Assembly: GCA_019261985.1 (NCBI GenBank) | Contig: JAFAQY010000121.1 | Span: 1-64,000, forward strand | Reading direction: 5' to 3' | Length of the DNA: 64,000 nt | DNA from: Bryobacterales bacterium | GTDB taxonomy: Bacteria > Acidobacteriota > Terriglobia > Bryobacterales > Bryobacteraceae | Position numbers and translations under genes: made by a program | The notes under the pieces: model-generated | The model's input: only the letters and a program-made list of their open reading frames with translations | The model's database searches: none | What the model was told of the DNA's origin: nothing | In this document: positions 9,132 to 18,168 of the stretch, one piece after another | Position numbering within the stretch: position 1 is the stretch's first letter | Layout: every line of letters starts with the position of its first letter

Positions 9132-11564
9132 ATGGCGGCGATCGTGACGGATCCCCGATCGAATCTTCTCAGCGCATATGGACCGGCGAGATCGACCATC
9201 CAAGGAGCGCCTCTTAGCGCGGAGGAGTTGCATAAAACGGACGCATTTTGGCGCGCCTGCAACTATCTCGCGCTGGGCATGATTTATTTGCAGGACAATC
9301 CGCTTCTAAAGGAGCCGCTGAAGCCCGAGCACATCAAGAATCGCCTGCTAGGGCATTGGGGATCGAGCCCCGGATTGGCCTTCGTCTACACGCATCTGAA
9401 CCGGCTGATCAAGAAATACGACCTCGACATGATCTATCTTGCCGGGCCAGGACATGGCGCGCCGGGCGTTTTGGGACCGGTCTACCTGGAGGGCACGTAC
9501 TCCGAAATCTATCCGGAAAAAAGCCAAGACACGGAAGGATTACGCGAGTTTTTCAAACAGTTCTCGTTTCCCGGCGGTATCGGCAGTCATTGCACTCCCG
9601 AGACCCCGGGATCGATTCATGAAGGCGGAGAGCTTGGGTACGTGCTGTCGCATGCTTGCGGAGCCGCTTTCGATAATCCCGATTTGATCGTTGGCGCGGT
9701 GGTGGGGGACGGCGAATCGGAAACCGGCCCTCTGGCAACTTCCTGGCACATCAACAAATTCTTAAACCCGGCTCGCGACGGCGCGGTTCTTCCGATTCTG
9801 CATTTGAACGGATACAAGATCGATAATCCGACGCTGCCGGCTCGCATAAGCCACCAGGAACTCGAGGACTTATTCCGCGGCTACGGATGGACGCCTTACT
9901 TTGTTGAAGGCTCGGATCACGACAGCATGCACCAGGCGATGGCCGCGACACTGGAGCACTGCATTTTAGAAATTCGGGAGCACCGGCGCGAAGCACGGGA
10001 ATCGGGGAAGGCCAGGCGGCAGCGCTGGCCGATGATCGTGATGCGATCGCCCAAGGGTTGGACCGCGCCGCCGGAGGTGGGCGGTCACAAGCTGGAGGGA
10101 TTCTGGCGCGCGCACCAGGTGCCGCTGCCCGATGTGAAGAAGAATCCGGATCAGCTCAAGCTGCTTGAAAACTGGATGCGCAGCCAGCAACCACAAGAGT
10201 TCTTCGATGGGAACGGCAGAATCGTTCCGGAGCTAAGAGATCTGGCGCCAACCGGTACGCGCCGCATGGGCGCGAATCCTCACGCCAACGGCGGCCGCCT
10301 GCGCAGGCCCTTGCGAATGCCCGATTTCCGCGCTTACGCGATCAAGGTGGACAAGCCGGCTCAGGTTCAAGCGGAAAACACCCGTTTCCTGGGCGTGCTG
10401 CTGCGCGATGTCATGAAATTCAACATGGATCGCTTCCGCGTTTTCGGCCCAGACGAGACCACCTCAAACAAGCTGCAGGAGATCTATGCAGTCAGCAAGA
10501 AATTTTGGATCGAGGAGTTCTTCCCCGAGGATCTGGATGGGAGCGAACTTTCGCCGGACGGCCGCGTAATAGAAATGCTGAGCGAGCATACCGTGGAAGG
10601 AATGCTGGAAGGCTATCTGCTGACGGGGCGCCACGGATTTCTTTCGTCCTACGAAGCCTTCATTCACATTATCGATTCCATGTTCAACCAACACGCGAAG
10701 TGGCTTTCCATCTGCAATCGTTTATCGTGGCGCGAAGCTATTTCGTCGCTGAATTTGTTGATTACGTCCACGGTGTGGAGGCAGGATCATAACGGCTTCA
10801 CGCACCAGGACCCAGGGTTCCTGGATGTTGTGGTGAATAAAAGCGCCGCCGTAACGCGCATTTATTTGCCGCCGGACGTAAACTCGCTGCTTTCGGTGGC
10901 GGATCACTGCTTGCGCAGCGTGAATTACGTGAATGTCATCGTCTGCGATAAGCAACTGCACCTGCAATATATGGACATGGATGCGGCTGTCCGGCATTGC
11001 ACGAAAGGGCTCGGCATTTGGGAATGGGCGAGCAGCGATAAGAACGGAGAACCGGATGTTGTAATGGCCTGCGCCGGCGACATTCCGACACAAGAAGCCC
11101 TCGCCGCGACGGCGCTGCTGCGCGGAGATTTTCCGGATTTGAAAATCCGGTTCATCAATGTCGTGGACCTTTTCAAGTTGCAGCCGAAATCGGAGCATCC
11201 GCACGGATTGTCCGATTGGGATTTCGACTCACTGTTTACGGTCGACAAACCGATCATTTTCAATTTCCACGGCTACCCCTGGCTGATCCACCGGCTGGCA
11301 TACCGCCGCACGAATCACGATAAGATGCACGTTCGCGGCTACAAGGAAAAGGGCAATATTAATACGCCCCTGGAGCTGGCGATTGATAACGAGATCGACC
11401 GCTTCAGCCTCGCCATCGATGTGATCAATCGCACACCGAAGCTACAACGCGCCGGAGCGCACGCGAAGGAGCGCTATCGCGATATGCAGATCGACTGCCG
11501 GGAGTACGCACACCAGTACGGGATCGATAAGCCGGATGTGGCCGGCTGGCGCTGGCCATATTAG
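9132..11564 (+). CDS. xfp: phosphoketolase (xylulose-5-P / fructose-6-P)
   Basis: A thiamine-diphosphate enzyme that cleaves xylulose 5-phosphate or fructose 6-phosphate with phosphate to give acetyl phosphate plus glyceraldehyde 3-phosphate or erythrose 4-phosphate. Length is 810 residues, as expected. Motifs seen are [10 protein letters not shown] (103-112), [20 protein letters not shown] (148-167) and the TPP/metal motif GDGESETG (192-199). A GGGAGGA ribosome-binding site precedes the ATG at 9132. The gene ends the operon, 17 nt after glgX. With Pgm, Pgi and Tal beside it, fructose 6-phosphate use (a bifid-shunt-like route) is the likely job. Acetate kinase and transketolase are not in the window. 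Confidence 0.95.
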   Translation: MAAIVTDPRSNLLSAYGPARSTIQGAPLSAEELHKTDAFWRACNYLALGMIYLQDNPLLKEPLKPEHIKNRLLGHWGSSPGLAFVYTHLNRLIKKYDLDMIYLAGPGHGAPGVLGPVYLEGTYSEIYPEKSQDTEGLREFFKQFSFPGGIGSHCTPETPGSIHEGGELGYVLSHACGAAFDNPDLIVGAVVGDGESETGPLATSWHINKFLNPARDGAVLPILHLNGYKIDNPTLPARISHQELEDLFRGYGWTPYFVEGSDHDSMHQAMAATLEHCILEIREHRREARESGKARRQRWPMIVMRSPKGWTAPPEVGGHKLEGFWRAHQVPLPDVKKNPDQLKLLENWMRSQQPQEFFDGNGRIVPELRDLAPTGTRRMGANPHANGGRLRRPLRMPDFRAYAIKVDKPAQVQAENTRFLGVLLRDVMKFNMDRFRVFGPDETTSNKLQEIYAVSKKFWIEEFFPEDLDGSELSPDGRVIEMLSEHTVEGMLEGYLLTGRHGFLSSYEAFIHIIDSMFNQHAKWLSICNRLSWREAISSLNLLITSTVWRQDHNGFTHQDPGFLDVVVNKSAAVTRIYLPPDVNSLLSVADHCLRSVNYVNVIVCDKQLHLQYMDMDAAVRHCTKGLGIWEWASSDKNGEPDVVMACAGDIPTQEALAATALLRGDFPDLKIRFINVVDLFKLQPKSEHPHGLSDWDFDSLFTVDKPIIFNFHGYPWLIHRLAYRRTNHDKMHVRGYKEKGNINTPLELAIDNEIDRFSLAIDVINRTPKLQRAGAHAKERYRDMQIDCREYAHQYGIDKPDVAGWRWPY

Positions 11565-11592
11565 TGCCGTGAGCTAGCTTGCAAAGCTGCGA

Positions 11593-11701
11593 GTGGGGCA
11601 GCTTGCCAAGCTGCGGCGGGTTGCCAACCCGCCTGGTCGCCTTTCCGAAAACCCCGACCAGCGCGGTTGGCAACCGCGCGCCGGATGGCATCCGGCCCTA
11701 C
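11593..11701 (+). repeat. family-1 compound palindromic repeat between convergent genes
   Basis: A 109-bp unit with the same modules as the copy at 5312 (GCAGCTTGCCAAGCTGC, GGCGGGTTGCCAACCCGCC, GCGCGGTTGGCAACCGCGC, GGATGGCATCC). Its right end reads CCGGCCCTAC, so on the minus strand it opens GTAGGG and supplies the TAG stop codon (11698-11700) of the GH15-like gene. Lying between convergent xfp and the GH15-like gene, it may act as a two-way terminator. Confidence 0.85.
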
Positions 11702-12936
11702 TGAGCAACATCAAGGCTCAGCTTCAAATCATGCAGTGCGACGGCCAGGTTCGCCTGCGTCCACGCCAGAGGGGTGTGATCGTTCGGGGTCCACTCGCCG
11801 CGTTTAAGGAAGTACAGTTCCGGGCACTGGCCGTCTTTTGTGACTTGGGATAGAGCGCGATTTAGATAACGGAGCTGAAGCTGGAAGAGTTCGGGGCGCG
11901 CCGTGACGCGGAAGCGGCTTCCGAAAATACTCGAGAGGATCGGATCGAACAGACACCACTGCGCCTCGCATCCCGGCCGCAGGAATTCGTCGCGGACATC
12001 CATGGAATTGCTGAAATCCGCGGTCTGTTCTTCGGGCGGGAACCACTCGTCGTAGTCCTGGCAAAAGTAGGAGTCGCCGTTGTAGCGGCGAATTCCGCGC
12101 TCGCCTTCGAGCCTCGCGCGCACCAACGACACGATCCGATGCGCCATACGGCGATCCTCGATTACGTCCAGCGGATGAACCAGCAGCAGCACCGCGGAAT
12201 CGGTCTTCCTTTCCGGCGGCGATTCGAACGGCAGTCGCCGGTGCAAAGTCGCGCTCCCGCGCGCGATCCACAAATCAAGCTCCGAGCCTTCTAACATTCC
12301 GAAGGAGCCCGTTCGTTCGCGATACCGTTTAAGCCCCTGCAACGCGGACAGCACGGTTCCCACGCTCGATGAGTTAACTTTGCGCTCTTCCTCCCACGGC
12401 CCGCTGTCCTTATCGTCCCAATACTCGATCGCGCCGAAGTAACGCGCCAGCGTGCCGAACAGCTCGACCTCGCCGGTCTCCAGCGCCAAATCGTTCTGCT
12501 CGGCCAGCAGGAACCGCAGCCACATCACATCGCCGAGCGCATCGTTTTGAGCATGGGACCATTTTTGGGGCAGTTCACGGAGAGTATTCGCTTCAAACCG
12601 CACGTGGGGCCGGTTATGGACTTCGTCTTTCGCCTCTGGCCGGTGAATAATTGCGCGCATCCTCGGCTCTTGCGTCTCCAGGAATTTCGCCAGGCTCTCG
12701 GCCGTTCGATGCGCCGATTGTGTATCGCCGCAGCGCCATCGCGAATACGCGACCATCACGTTGTCTCGCAGCCAAGCGTGCTGATAACCGCTGGCGTGCC
12801 CTGCTTCCGGTCCGCCCGCCGCCGCAAACAGTCCGTTCGCAAGCTGGGGAATGCACAATGTTCCGAACGCCGCCAGCTGTTCCTCGATTTCAGGCAGTGC
12901 GCGGCGAACCAAGGGGCCGCCCTCGGGAAGCCTCAC
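11698..12936 (-). CDS. GH15-like (glucoamylase / phosphorylase-kinase-alpha fold) protein
   Basis: A 412-residue protein of the (alpha/alpha)6-barrel type found in glucoamylases and in the alpha subunit of phosphorylase kinase. Recognisable stretches are GYQHAWLRDNVMVAYSRW, KWSHAQNDALGDVMW and SGPWEEERKVNSSSVGTVL, which match bacterial GH15-like proteins. A glucan-binding or hydrolysing role fits the neighbouring glycogen genes but is inference; I could not assign both catalytic acids with certainty. The start is a GTG at 12936 whose last two bases and the next A form the TGA stop of the upstream membrane-protein gene (GTGA overlap), so they are translationally coupled. The TAG stop lies inside a palindromic repeat. 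Confidence 0.75.
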   Translation of the reverse strand: MRLPEGGPLVRRALPEIEEQLAAFGTLCIPQLANGLFAAAGGPEAGHASGYQHAWLRDNVMVAYSRWRCGDTQSAHRTAESLAKFLETQEPRMRAIIHRPEAKDEVHNRPHVRFEANTLRELPQKWSHAQNDALGDVMWLRFLLAEQNDLALETGEVELFGTLARYFGAIEYWDDKDSGPWEEERKVNSSSVGTVLSALQGLKRYRERTGSFGMLEGSELDLWIARGSATLHRRLPFESPPERKTDSAVLLLVHPLDVIEDRRMAHRIVSLVRARLEGERGIRRYNGDSYFCQDYDEWFPPEEQTADFSNSMDVRDEFLRPGCEAQWCLFDPILSSIFGSRFRVTARPELFQLQLRYLNRALSQVTKDGQCPELYFLKRGEWTPNDHTPLAWTQANLAVALHDLKLSLDVAQ

Positions 12937-13475
12937 GGCTTTACGACCTTAAGGTGGAGTCTTCCGAAAACGTGTAATAGCACCATGAGAGCGATGATTA
13001 TCAGAGCGACATCCAAACCGTCAATCCAGGCCCACTTTTGGTGAACCACAAATCCGAAGATGGTAAAGTACGCCGACGGACCAAGGAAGAACAGCCATCG
13101 TAATTTGTCGAGTACGGCCATCAGCCCTGAGCCGGGGTGGTCGTCACGCAGGTAGTCTTCCCAGGTAAGTAATGACCCCGTCAGTTTGAGGATTTCGGGC
13201 CGCAAGCTTAAATGGACGTAGCGGGCGGCACGCATAATCCGAGCCGAGGCGTCCGCATACAGCAAAGCCAGCACAACGAACGGAATTGCAGCCAAAGACG
13301 CGTACTCGCCTGCCCGGCCTTGCAGGGCCGCCGCCGCCGCAATGCACGCGCTTAAAACCACAATGCTCATATTCAGAAATTGCCCCTGCAGCGCTTGGAA
13401 GGTGCTAATCTCCGCGCGCATGGCGGCGAATTCCGCAAGCAACACCGCCCGTAAATTCTCATCCGATGGTGTCAT
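12933..13475 (-). CDS. four-helix membrane protein of unknown function
   Basis: A 180-residue protein with a short soluble N-terminus followed by hydrophobic segments near residues 37-57, 62-82, 127-147 and 155-177. I do not recognise a family. The ATG at 13475 has a GAGG ribosome-binding site. Longer in-frame starts would run into the upstream M13 peptidase gene, whose stop is at 13492. The gene overlaps the GH15-like gene by four bases, so the order M13 peptidase, membrane protein, GH15-like probably forms one transcript. Confidence 0.7.
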   Translation of the reverse strand: MTPSDENLRAVLLAEFAAMRAEISTFQALQGQFLNMSIVVLSACIAAAAALQGRAGEYASLAAIPFVVLALLYADASARIMRAARYVHLSLRPEILKLTGSLLTWEDYLRDDHPGSGLMAVLDKLRWLFFLGPSAYFTIFGFVVHQKWAWIDGLDVALIIIALMVLLHVFGRLHLKVVKP

Positions 13476-13491
13476 CGCCTCGCGCTTTTGA

Positions 13492-15567
13492 CTACCAGAG
13501 TTTACACTGCCGCGCGGGCGGCCGTACCATCGGATCGCCTGTCTTGCACTGAAATGCACGATGAAACTCGGGCATGTTCTGTAACGTGGCCAAGGCGCGG
13601 TACTGGGAAACCGGGTGGTTATTCGTATTCAACTGCAGCCGCATGGCTTCCGGGCGATACTGAGTTCCCCAGACTCGCGCAAATGAAATGAAGAAGCGCT
13701 GATCCGCAGTGAAGCCGTCGAGCACCGGGCCGGGTTTTCCGCCTAGTGAACGTTGGTACGCGCGATAAGCAACCGTGAGCCCGCCTAAATCGCCGAGAGC
13801 CTCCCCCAGCACCTGTTTGCCGTTGTGGCGCAGGCCGTCACCCACATCCAGCGTATTGAACTGATCCACAACGCATGCCGTTCGCGCGTCGAATTTCTTG
13901 CGATCGTCCTCGGTCCACCAGTTGTTCAGCGCGCCCGTCGAGTCGTACTTCGATCCGCCATCGTCGAACTGGTGGCCGATTTCGTGGCCGATCACCGCTC
14001 CGATCGCGCCGTAGTTGGCGGCATCGTCGGATTGCATGTCGAAAAACGGCGGCTGAAGAATGCCCGCGGGAAAGACGACCACAACCTGACCTGCGCTTGA
14101 ATAGGCGTTTACGGTCGGTGGAGTCATGGTCCAATCGTTGCGCGTCAACGGCTTTCCGATCTTCGAGATTTCGTACTGCTGCCCGTTGATCCAGGCTGCG
14201 CGGACGTTCTCGAAAAATGTATTACGTTTTATTTCGAGCGACGAGTAGTCGCGCCACTTGTCCGGATATCCAATTTGCACGCGCAGGGCGTTGAGCTTCT
14301 CGACGGCGTTCTTTTTCGTCGCAGGCTGCATCCATTCGGAGTGATCCAGCTCATCGCGCATAGCCGCGCGGAGGTTTTCCACCAGCTCGCTCATCCGGCG
14401 CTTAGCTTCCGGCGGAAAATATTTGGCGACGTAAGCCTCGCCAAGCGCGTCGCTGAGGTCGCGGTCCAGGACCCTGGAACACGTTTGCCAGCGCGGCTCT
14501 TGCTCCTGGACTCCCGCTAAGACCGTACGCTCGAAATGAAAATCCTCATCGGCGAAGGGTTTCGCGAGATACGGTGCGGCGAGCTTCAGCGTCCGCCAGC
14601 GCAGCCACATTCTCCAGGTATCCAGAGTTTCTTCCGTCAACAACGAATTGAACTTTTTCACAAGCTCCGGCTCGGCGACGTTGATCGGTGTCGATTCGGG
14701 AAGGCCCACCTCGCGGAGTAAGCTGGGCCAATCGAAATCGGGTGCCAGCGCGCGCAATTCCGCGAGACCCATTGGGTGATACGTCGCCTCCGGATCGCGT
14801 TTGGCCGCGATGGGCATGACGGGTTCGGCGAGTTTGGTTTCGAAGGCAAGGATTTCGCGACCCTGCCGCGCGGCTTCCTCGCGCGGAGTGCCGGTCAATT
14901 CCAGCACCTTCGCGGCGTGCGCCACGAACGCTTCCCGGTTATTCCGCGATTTTTCGTCGGTCTTGAAGTAATAGTCGCGGTCCGGCAAAGACAAAATCGA
15001 GGTTCCCGAACGGCCCGCGCCATCACGCTCCACAATGCGGGCGACCACACGGGAAGGGTTCTTCGGGTCTTGGCCGGAGGTCAACCGGAATGCGCCAACT
15101 ACGGCTCCGTTGACCGCTCCAAACGGCCGCGCGGTTTTCTGAAAGCTGATGAGCGCGTCATTTAGATCCTTAATCGAATGAATGGCCGCGATGCGATCGA
15201 AATCCGGCTGAAGCGGCGCAATTCCGCGCGCGTCGATCGCGGCCGTATCCATGCAGCTTGCGTAGAAATCGCCCATCTTCTGTAGATTCGATCCCCGTTC
15301 GGCGCTATTGTCCGCGGCGGCGGCTTCCAAAATTGTTCTTGTGCGCTCCTGGTTCGCCTCGGTGAGGATCGAAAACGGTCCCCACGACGAGGCGCGTGCC
15401 GGGATCGGGTTCTTATCCATCCACCCGCCGTTCACGTACCGCCAAAAATCTGTGCACGGTTTGCACGTTGAATCCATGTCTTCGGGATGGATGCCGCTTC
15501 GCTGCGGACTCTGGCCGGTAAGGCCGATGGTCACAATGAAAAGAACGAAACAGGAACTGACTCGCAT
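13492..15567 (-). CDS. M13 family (neprilysin-like) zinc metallopeptidase, exported
   Basis: A 691-residue enzyme that should cut peptides outside the cytoplasm. The ATG at 15567 follows a GGAGGAAT ribosome-binding site and starts a signal peptide (residues 1-19). The mature N-terminus has the M13 signature CKPCTDFWRYVNGGWM (35-50). The zinc site is HEIGH (528-532) with the third ligand in GEALGDLGG (Glu589). The M13 substrate-binding region VNAYSSAG lies ahead of the zinc site, and the C-terminus CKLW resembles the family ending CxxW. An upstream in-frame start at 15624 would be translated from a palindromic repeat and is rejected. Such enzymes are often expanded in Acidobacteriota; the substrate cannot be told. 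Confidence 0.93.
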   Translation of the reverse strand: MRVSSCFVLFIVTIGLTGQSPQRSGIHPEDMDSTCKPCTDFWRYVNGGWMDKNPIPARASSWGPFSILTEANQERTRTILEAAAADNSAERGSNLQKMGDFYASCMDTAAIDARGIAPLQPDFDRIAAIHSIKDLNDALISFQKTARPFGAVNGAVVGAFRLTSGQDPKNPSRVVARIVERDGAGRSGTSILSLPDRDYYFKTDEKSRNNREAFVAHAAKVLELTGTPREEAARQGREILAFETKLAEPVMPIAAKRDPEATYHPMGLAELRALAPDFDWPSLLREVGLPESTPINVAEPELVKKFNSLLTEETLDTWRMWLRWRTLKLAAPYLAKPFADEDFHFERTVLAGVQEQEPRWQTCSRVLDRDLSDALGEAYVAKYFPPEAKRRMSELVENLRAAMRDELDHSEWMQPATKKNAVEKLNALRVQIGYPDKWRDYSSLEIKRNTFFENVRAAWINGQQYEISKIGKPLTRNDWTMTPPTVNAYSSAGQVVVVFPAGILQPPFFDMQSDDAANYGAIGAVIGHEIGHQFDDGGSKYDSTGALNNWWTEDDRKKFDARTACVVDQFNTLDVGDGLRHNGKQVLGEALGDLGGLTVAYRAYQRSLGGKPGPVLDGFTADQRFFISFARVWGTQYRPEAMRLQLNTNNHPVSQYRALATLQNMPEFHRAFQCKTGDPMVRPPARQCKLW

Positions 15568-15586
15568 GTTATTCCTCCGCGCCAAG

Positions 15587-15624
15587 AGGCCGATTGGCAA
15601 TCGGCCGCAGGTTGGCAACCCCAC
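15587..15624 (+). repeat. partial family-1 palindromic repeat
   Basis: A CCGATTGGCAATCGG palindrome followed by GCAGGTTGGCAACCCCAC. It is a truncated, decayed member of the same family as the copies at 5312 and 45148, and sits directly upstream of the M13 peptidase ribosome-binding site. Confidence 0.65.
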
Positions 15625-15704
15625 AATTAGAGTTTAGGCACCGCGATTGTACTATCGTCGGGCTTTCGATCCGCCAGCTTGTTCCATGGGTCCGTGCCGG
15701 CCTT

Positions 15705-15835
15705 GGGCTGTCGTGCCCCAGCCAACGCTTTTCAGGTGATTCATCACGATTACACCCACTTGCGGCAGATCCGGCGGGAACGGGAAATTCGAATGCGCAG
15801 CCCTTCGCCTGATTCGTGATGGGGCACGCCAGCAC
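15705..15835. other. 131-bp inverted-repeat element in a gene-free stretch
   Basis: The arms GGGCTGTCGTGCCCCA (15705-15720) and TGGGGCACGCCAGCAC (15820-15835) are inverse copies with two mismatches. The interior shows no convincing coding frame. It resembles a miniature non-autonomous element or a second type of intergenic repeat, but no second copy is visible in the window. The surrounding stretch 15625-16040 otherwise holds no gene I can support. Confidence 0.4.
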
Positions 15836-16040
15836 CAACTCAGAATTAAATTCGCTGGACTCAGCCTGAGGACCGGGACGCGCCGCTTGCTGGTGGCCCA
15901 GCCAGGGTCAAAGCTTATGCCCGAATTTCATTATTGAGCGGCCCTCCTGGCGCACTTTGTCGTATGATGCCGCTGCTCCGTTCGTATCGCAGGCTGTCCA
16001 CGCGTCATGTCCATGGGACGCGGTTCTGTATCCTAGCCTC

Positions 16041-16255
16041 ATGGAACTGATCTTTGAGATCGCGACGCCGAGGAAGGTGGCCTCTACGCACGGGCTTTGG
16101 GTTACAGCATTTTTACCGAAGCTGAAACCTGGGATGAGCTCCGTAACAAGGTGCTCGAAGCTGTTACCGTGCATTTCGACGATGCCACGACGCGCCCTCG
16201 ATTGGTTCAGATGCACTACGTCAAAGATGAACTGATCCCGGTCGAAGCTGCATGA
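16041..16255 (+). pseudogene. HicB-type antitoxin homologue with a one-base frameshift
   Basis: From the ATG at 16041 the first seven codons read MELIFEI. The frame then has to shift at about 16061-16064 to continue as DAEEGGLYARALGYSIFTEA, then ETWDELRNKVLEAVTVHF and ending LVQMHYVKDELIPVEAA at the TGA at 16253. The rejoined 71-residue protein looks like the small HicB-like family often paired with HicA (ARALGxSIFTEA and a C-terminal HYVKDE). One base is missing relative to a normal frame. Either the gene is dead or this is a sequence error. Confidence 0.75.
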
Positions 16256-16368
16256 AACTGCCGCGCGGAGCCTCCGCCGGCCGCTTGGCCCGGGTGCTAG
16301 AGCGTCCGGCACCCGGAACCGCACATTCATCTATTACCGAACCATCTGGCCAAAGGAATTTGCTTTAG
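16252..16368 (+). pseudogene. decayed HicA-type toxin remnant
   Basis: An ATG at 16252 overlaps the TGA of the HicB-like gene (ATGA), as in intact hicBA-type pairs. The frame opens MKLPRGASAGRLARVLER, close to the usual HicA start (MKLPR, a short serine loop, then an L-A-x-x-L helix). After about 18 residues it loses the expected G-Y...GSH core and stops at 16366, giving only 38 residues. A stretch in another frame (HIHLLPNHLAKG) vaguely recalls the HicA C-terminus. This is best read as a broken toxin gene. Confidence 0.5.
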
Positions 16369-16383
16369 ACTGAGCGCGGACGA

Positions 16384-17400
16384 CTAGGCGCTCTTGATCT
16401 CCGTCCACAGCCGGTCCCGCAGGCGCTGCGATGCGGCCGATTGCGGCTGGAACCATTCACCGCGCGCGAGTGTCCCGCCGGACGGGTACAGCACGGGATT
16501 ATCGCGCATTGCAGCCGGCAGGAGAGCGCGCGCGGCCCCATTCGCGGTCGCGGTCTGCGTCGCCGTTGCGATTTTTGCCGAAACTTCCGGGCGCAGCAAA
16601 TAATCGATGAACCTGTGAGCCGCTTGCTGACGGCGGCTCTCGCGCAGTACGGCGACGGTATCGGCGAAACGGGCGAAACCCTCCGACGGAAACGCGAATG
16701 CAAGCTTGTCCGGAGCGGCCTCTATTGCCTGCGCCGCCGTGATCGCCCATGCCTGCGCGGCCGCCACGTCGCCCGCCACTAGCTGATCGCGCACCTCGGC
16801 ATTCAAATACGCGCGCAAAAGCTTCTTCTGGGCGATGGCTTCCTGCTGCGCGCGCCGCAGTTGGGCCGGGTCGGATGAATTGAGCGAGTATCCGAGCATT
16901 TTTAGGCAGGCGCCAAGAACCTCAGGGGGATCGTCCAGCATCGTGATCTTTCCCGCGAGCCGCGGATTCCAAAGATCGCCCCAGGAGCACGGCGGGCGAT
17001 CCAAGCTGGTTTGATACGCGATTCCGGTGACGCCCCACATGTATGGAACGCTCCAGCGCAGTTCCGGATCCCACGGAGGATGGCGGAACGGAGCATCGAG
17101 CGCATCCAAATGCGGCAGCCATTCCGGCCGCAACGGAGCGAGCAGACCCATTTCGCGCATCGGCTGAATGTAATCGGCGGAAGGAAACACGACGTCCCAC
17201 CCCGAGTTTCCGCTCATGACCTTGGCGAGCATTTCCTGAACGCTTTCATACGTGCCATAGCGGACGAAAATTCCGGTCTCGCGCTCGAAATCGGGGATCG
17301 TTTCCGGAGCGACGTAATCGGACCAGTTGTAAACGTTCAAGCGCGGTCCACGGCTGCACGCAGCCGCCGCTGCGCTCAGTATGAACGCGCGGCGCTTCAT
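16384..17400 (-). CDS. potD: polyamine ABC transporter substrate-binding protein
   Basis: A periplasmic binding protein of 338 residues for spermidine/putrescine. The N-terminus MKRRAFILSAAAAACSRG has a short hydrophobic core and a Cys that could be lipidated. Family motifs are LNVYNWSDYVAPETIPDFE, then GWDVVFPSADY, WDPELRWSVPYMWGVTGIAY and LAGKITMLDD. The ATG at 17400 overlaps the stop of potC by four bases. It is the last gene of potABCD. Confidence 0.92.
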   Translation of the reverse strand: MKRRAFILSAAAAACSRGPRLNVYNWSDYVAPETIPDFERETGIFVRYGTYESVQEMLAKVMSGNSGWDVVFPSADYIQPMREMGLLAPLRPEWLPHLDALDAPFRHPPWDPELRWSVPYMWGVTGIAYQTSLDRPPCSWGDLWNPRLAGKITMLDDPPEVLGACLKMLGYSLNSSDPAQLRRAQQEAIAQKKLLRAYLNAEVRDQLVAGDVAAAQAWAITAAQAIEAAPDKLAFAFPSEGFARFADTVAVLRESRRQQAAHRFIDYLLRPEVSAKIATATQTATANGAARALLPAAMRDNPVLYPSGGTLARGEWFQPQSAASQRLRDRLWTEIKSA

Positions 17401-18155
17401 GCCTTCCGCAGCCTTTCCGAAAGAAGCACAACGATGCCAAGCAAAACCACAATAATCGTCGACACCGCGTTCAGCATCGGGTTCACGCCGCGGCGGGCAA
17501 GCGCATAGATGGTCATCGGCAAGGTCTGCGAATCCACGCCCGCAACCAGGCTGGTGATCACGTAATCGTCAATAGAAACCGTAAAAGCGAGCATGGCAGC
17601 GGCGGCGATGGCCGGAGCAAGGAAAGGAATGGTGACGCGACGAAATGCGGCGAACTCCGTCGCGCCCAAGTCGAGCGCGGCTTCCTCCAGTGCCGGGTCG
17701 AAGGTCCGCATGCGCGCGAGAATCACAACCACCACATAGGCCAGCGAAAAGCCGGCATGCGCGAGGATGACGGTGTGCATCCCCAGACGAAGATGCAGAT
17801 ATCGAAAAATCCATTGGAAAAACGCCAGCAGCGAAACGCCCGTGATGATTTCCGGGGTTACCAGCGACAGATAGAGCGAACCGGAGATCCAGACCGATCC
17901 GCGCTTCCACAAAGCGTATCCGGCCAGCGTTCCTATGATTGCCGCCAGGGCCGTTGCCGCCAGCGCGATGATCAGGCTGTTGACGGCGGATTCGATAAGT
18001 TCCCGATCCTGCGCCAGCGCGGCGTACCAATGCAACGAGAAACCCTGCCACACTGTGAACCGCGAGGCGTTGAAGCTGAAGATAGCCAGGATCAGAAGCG
18101 GCACATGGAGGAACGCATACGCGCCTAGCGCATACAATGCAAGACCTCGCCTCAT
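17397..18155 (-). CDS. potC: polyamine ABC transporter permease
   Basis: A 252-residue inner-membrane permease with about six helices. The cytoplasmic EAA loop reads EEAALDLGATEFAAFRRVTIP, broken here as EEAALDLGA...RRVTIP, and docks on the ATPase. The C-terminal part has DDYVITSLVAG, typical of PotC. It lies 13 nt after potB and overlaps potD by four bases. Confidence 0.93.
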   Translation of the reverse strand: MRRGLALYALGAYAFLHVPLLILAIFSFNASRFTVWQGFSLHWYAALAQDRELIESAVNSLIIALAATALAAIIGTLAGYALWKRGSVWISGSLYLSLVTPEIITGVSLLAFFQWIFRYLHLRLGMHTVILAHAGFSLAYVVVVILARMRTFDPALEEAALDLGATEFAAFRRVTIPFLAPAIAAAAMLAFTVSIDDYVITSLVAGVDSQTLPMTIYALARRGVNPMLNAVSTIIVVLLGIVVLLSERLRKA

Positions 18156-18168
18156 AGCAACCGTTTTC

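Noticed and set aside
11564-11703. Classical rho-independent terminator after xfp
   Set aside because: Several hairpins exist in the palindromic repeat, but none is followed by a U-run, so only a general terminator role is suggested.
15908-16330. Minus-strand frame of 140 codons opposite the hicB-like remnant
   Set aside because: The plus strand gives family-like protein over the same DNA when one base is restored, while the minus frame matches nothing.
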